A DNA stretch of 37,449 bases from Chloroflexota bacterium. Its GTDB lineage: Bacteria > Chloroflexota > Anaerolineae > Promineifilales > Promineifilaceae. The position numbers were made by a program, and so were the translations under genes. The stretch spans positions 1 to 37,449 of the forward strand of contig JAAEOP010000476.1 in assembly GCA_024223125.1 (NCBI GenBank), written 5' to 3'. Under the pieces are notes generated by a model. It was given only the letters and a program-made list of their open reading frames with translations. It did not search any database and had not been told where the DNA came from. Positions within the stretch are counted from its first letter, which is position 1. Every line of letters begins with the position of its first letter. Shown here piece after piece: positions 37,150 through 37,449 of this stretch.

Positions 37150-37449
37150 TCAACTGGTTTCCTCACCAAATTCTGCCAACAACGCCACCACAACGGCATC
37201 CAGGTCAAATGCCTGGCCGCGTTCAAGCGCCGCTTGTAATTCGGCCGCGGACAGAGTCGCCTCCAGTTGGGGCATTAGCTCATCCAACCTCTCCTGTACA
37301 TCGGTACCGTAATTTGGATGATGCTGAGCCAGGCCGACCAATTCTCCAGCCCTGGTCGGCAGAGCCTTGTTCAAATACAGCCAGGCAAACCCCACGACAG
37401 TCTCCAAAGCGAGTGCGACGGCATGGAGGTCTTGGATGATACTCAGAGC
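37150..37449 (-). CDS. C-terminus of a large TPR/AAA regulatory-type protein, cut by window edge
   Basis: The frame is open from the right edge to a stop at 37150-37152 and gives 99 residues: ALSIIQDLHAVALALETVVG, then GELVGLAQHHPNYGTDVQERLDE and AALERGQAFDLDAVVVALL. The pattern of a helical repeat ending in 'GLxxHHP' and 'ALERGxxxDLDxVVxxLL' is common at the C-terminus of Chloroflexota multidomain ATPase/TPR or adenylate cyclase-like regulators. The N-terminal part is outside the window, so its nature is not known. The 5' end is partial, with no start visible; TTG at 37407 is not taken as a start. Confidence 0.55.
   Translation of the reverse strand, partial: ALSIIQDLHAVALALETVVGFAWLYLNKALPTRAGELVGLAQHHPNYGTDVQERLDELMPQLEATLSAAELQAALERGQAFDLDAVVVALLAEFGEETS

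Noticed and set aside
1..37449. CRISPR array, rRNA or tRNA genes
   Set aside because: No repeat-spacer pattern of 20-40 nt units and no T-loop (GGTTCGA-type) or rRNA-like sequence was seen in the intergenic regions. A covariance search was not possible here, so a small or unusual RNA gene could be missed.

Overview
This window looks like a chromosomal segment of a Chloroflexota bacterium, probably of the Anaerolineae/Caldilinea type. That is an inference from gene style and not from a marker gene. The evidence is secreted proteins with Thr/Pro linkers, C39-TPR proteins, a DUF7482 Tat lipoprotein, DevS/DevR-like signalling, and many decayed Rpn, NACHT-like, AAA and IS remnants. No rRNA, tRNA, CRISPR array or intact mobile element was found. 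The palindromic octamer ACGGCCGT occurs about 50 times by hand count (roughly 0.6 expected for uniform bases), and about 80 further sites keep the core CGGCCG. This resembles the cyanobacterial HIP1 octamer. Heptanucleotide tandem repeats in the untranslated regions resemble cyanobacterial STRR repeats.

Layout. 1-440: fragment of an Rpn-type protein. 484-8916: a long minus-strand array of closely spaced or overlapping genes, transcribed in the order GAF histidine kinase, NfeD protease, CBS protein, biotinyl-domain protein, M24 peptidase, glycosidase-like lipoprotein, phosphofructokinase, DinB polymerase. 9065-17217: plus-strand genes for an Asp/Glu racemase, a dihydropyrimidinase, a broken AAA ATPase, an EEP-fold membrane protein, a DUF1294 protein, a universal stress protein and a large secreted subtilisin. 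17461-23409: minus-strand genes for a phosphoesterase, TRAP permease subunits next to a UspA gene, a Tat lipoprotein and a PknB-like kinase. 23537-25991: a small membrane protein and a membrane-anchored two-haem cytochrome, divergent from a NarL/DevR-type regulator and its GAF histidine kinase, with a 19-bp palindrome between them. 25985-29642: a CBS protein, a DHOD-like flavoprotein, a DsbA-VKOR oxidative-folding pair and a third CBS protein. 29722-33676: two C39-peptidase/TPR paralogues and a histidine phosphatase, bracketed by two inverted copies of an ~84-bp hairpin element. 33843-35905: sugar ABC transporter ATPase and permease. 35887-37449: a minus-strand graveyard (nucleotidyltransferase piece, two transposase remnants, kinase C-lobe piece) and the C-terminus of a gene running off the window.

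How the parts fit. The cytoplasmic genes are ordinary housekeeping and stress functions. The surface-directed genes (lipoproteins, subtilisin, C39 proteins, DsbA/VKOR) suggest active export and disulfide formation. The two-component system, kinase and cytochrome cluster is a plausible redox-sensing unit. Both transporters lack a substrate-binding protein inside the window. The most distinctive material is at DNA level: the iterated octamer, the heptamer repeats directly before start codons or over stop codons, and the inverted hairpin elements.
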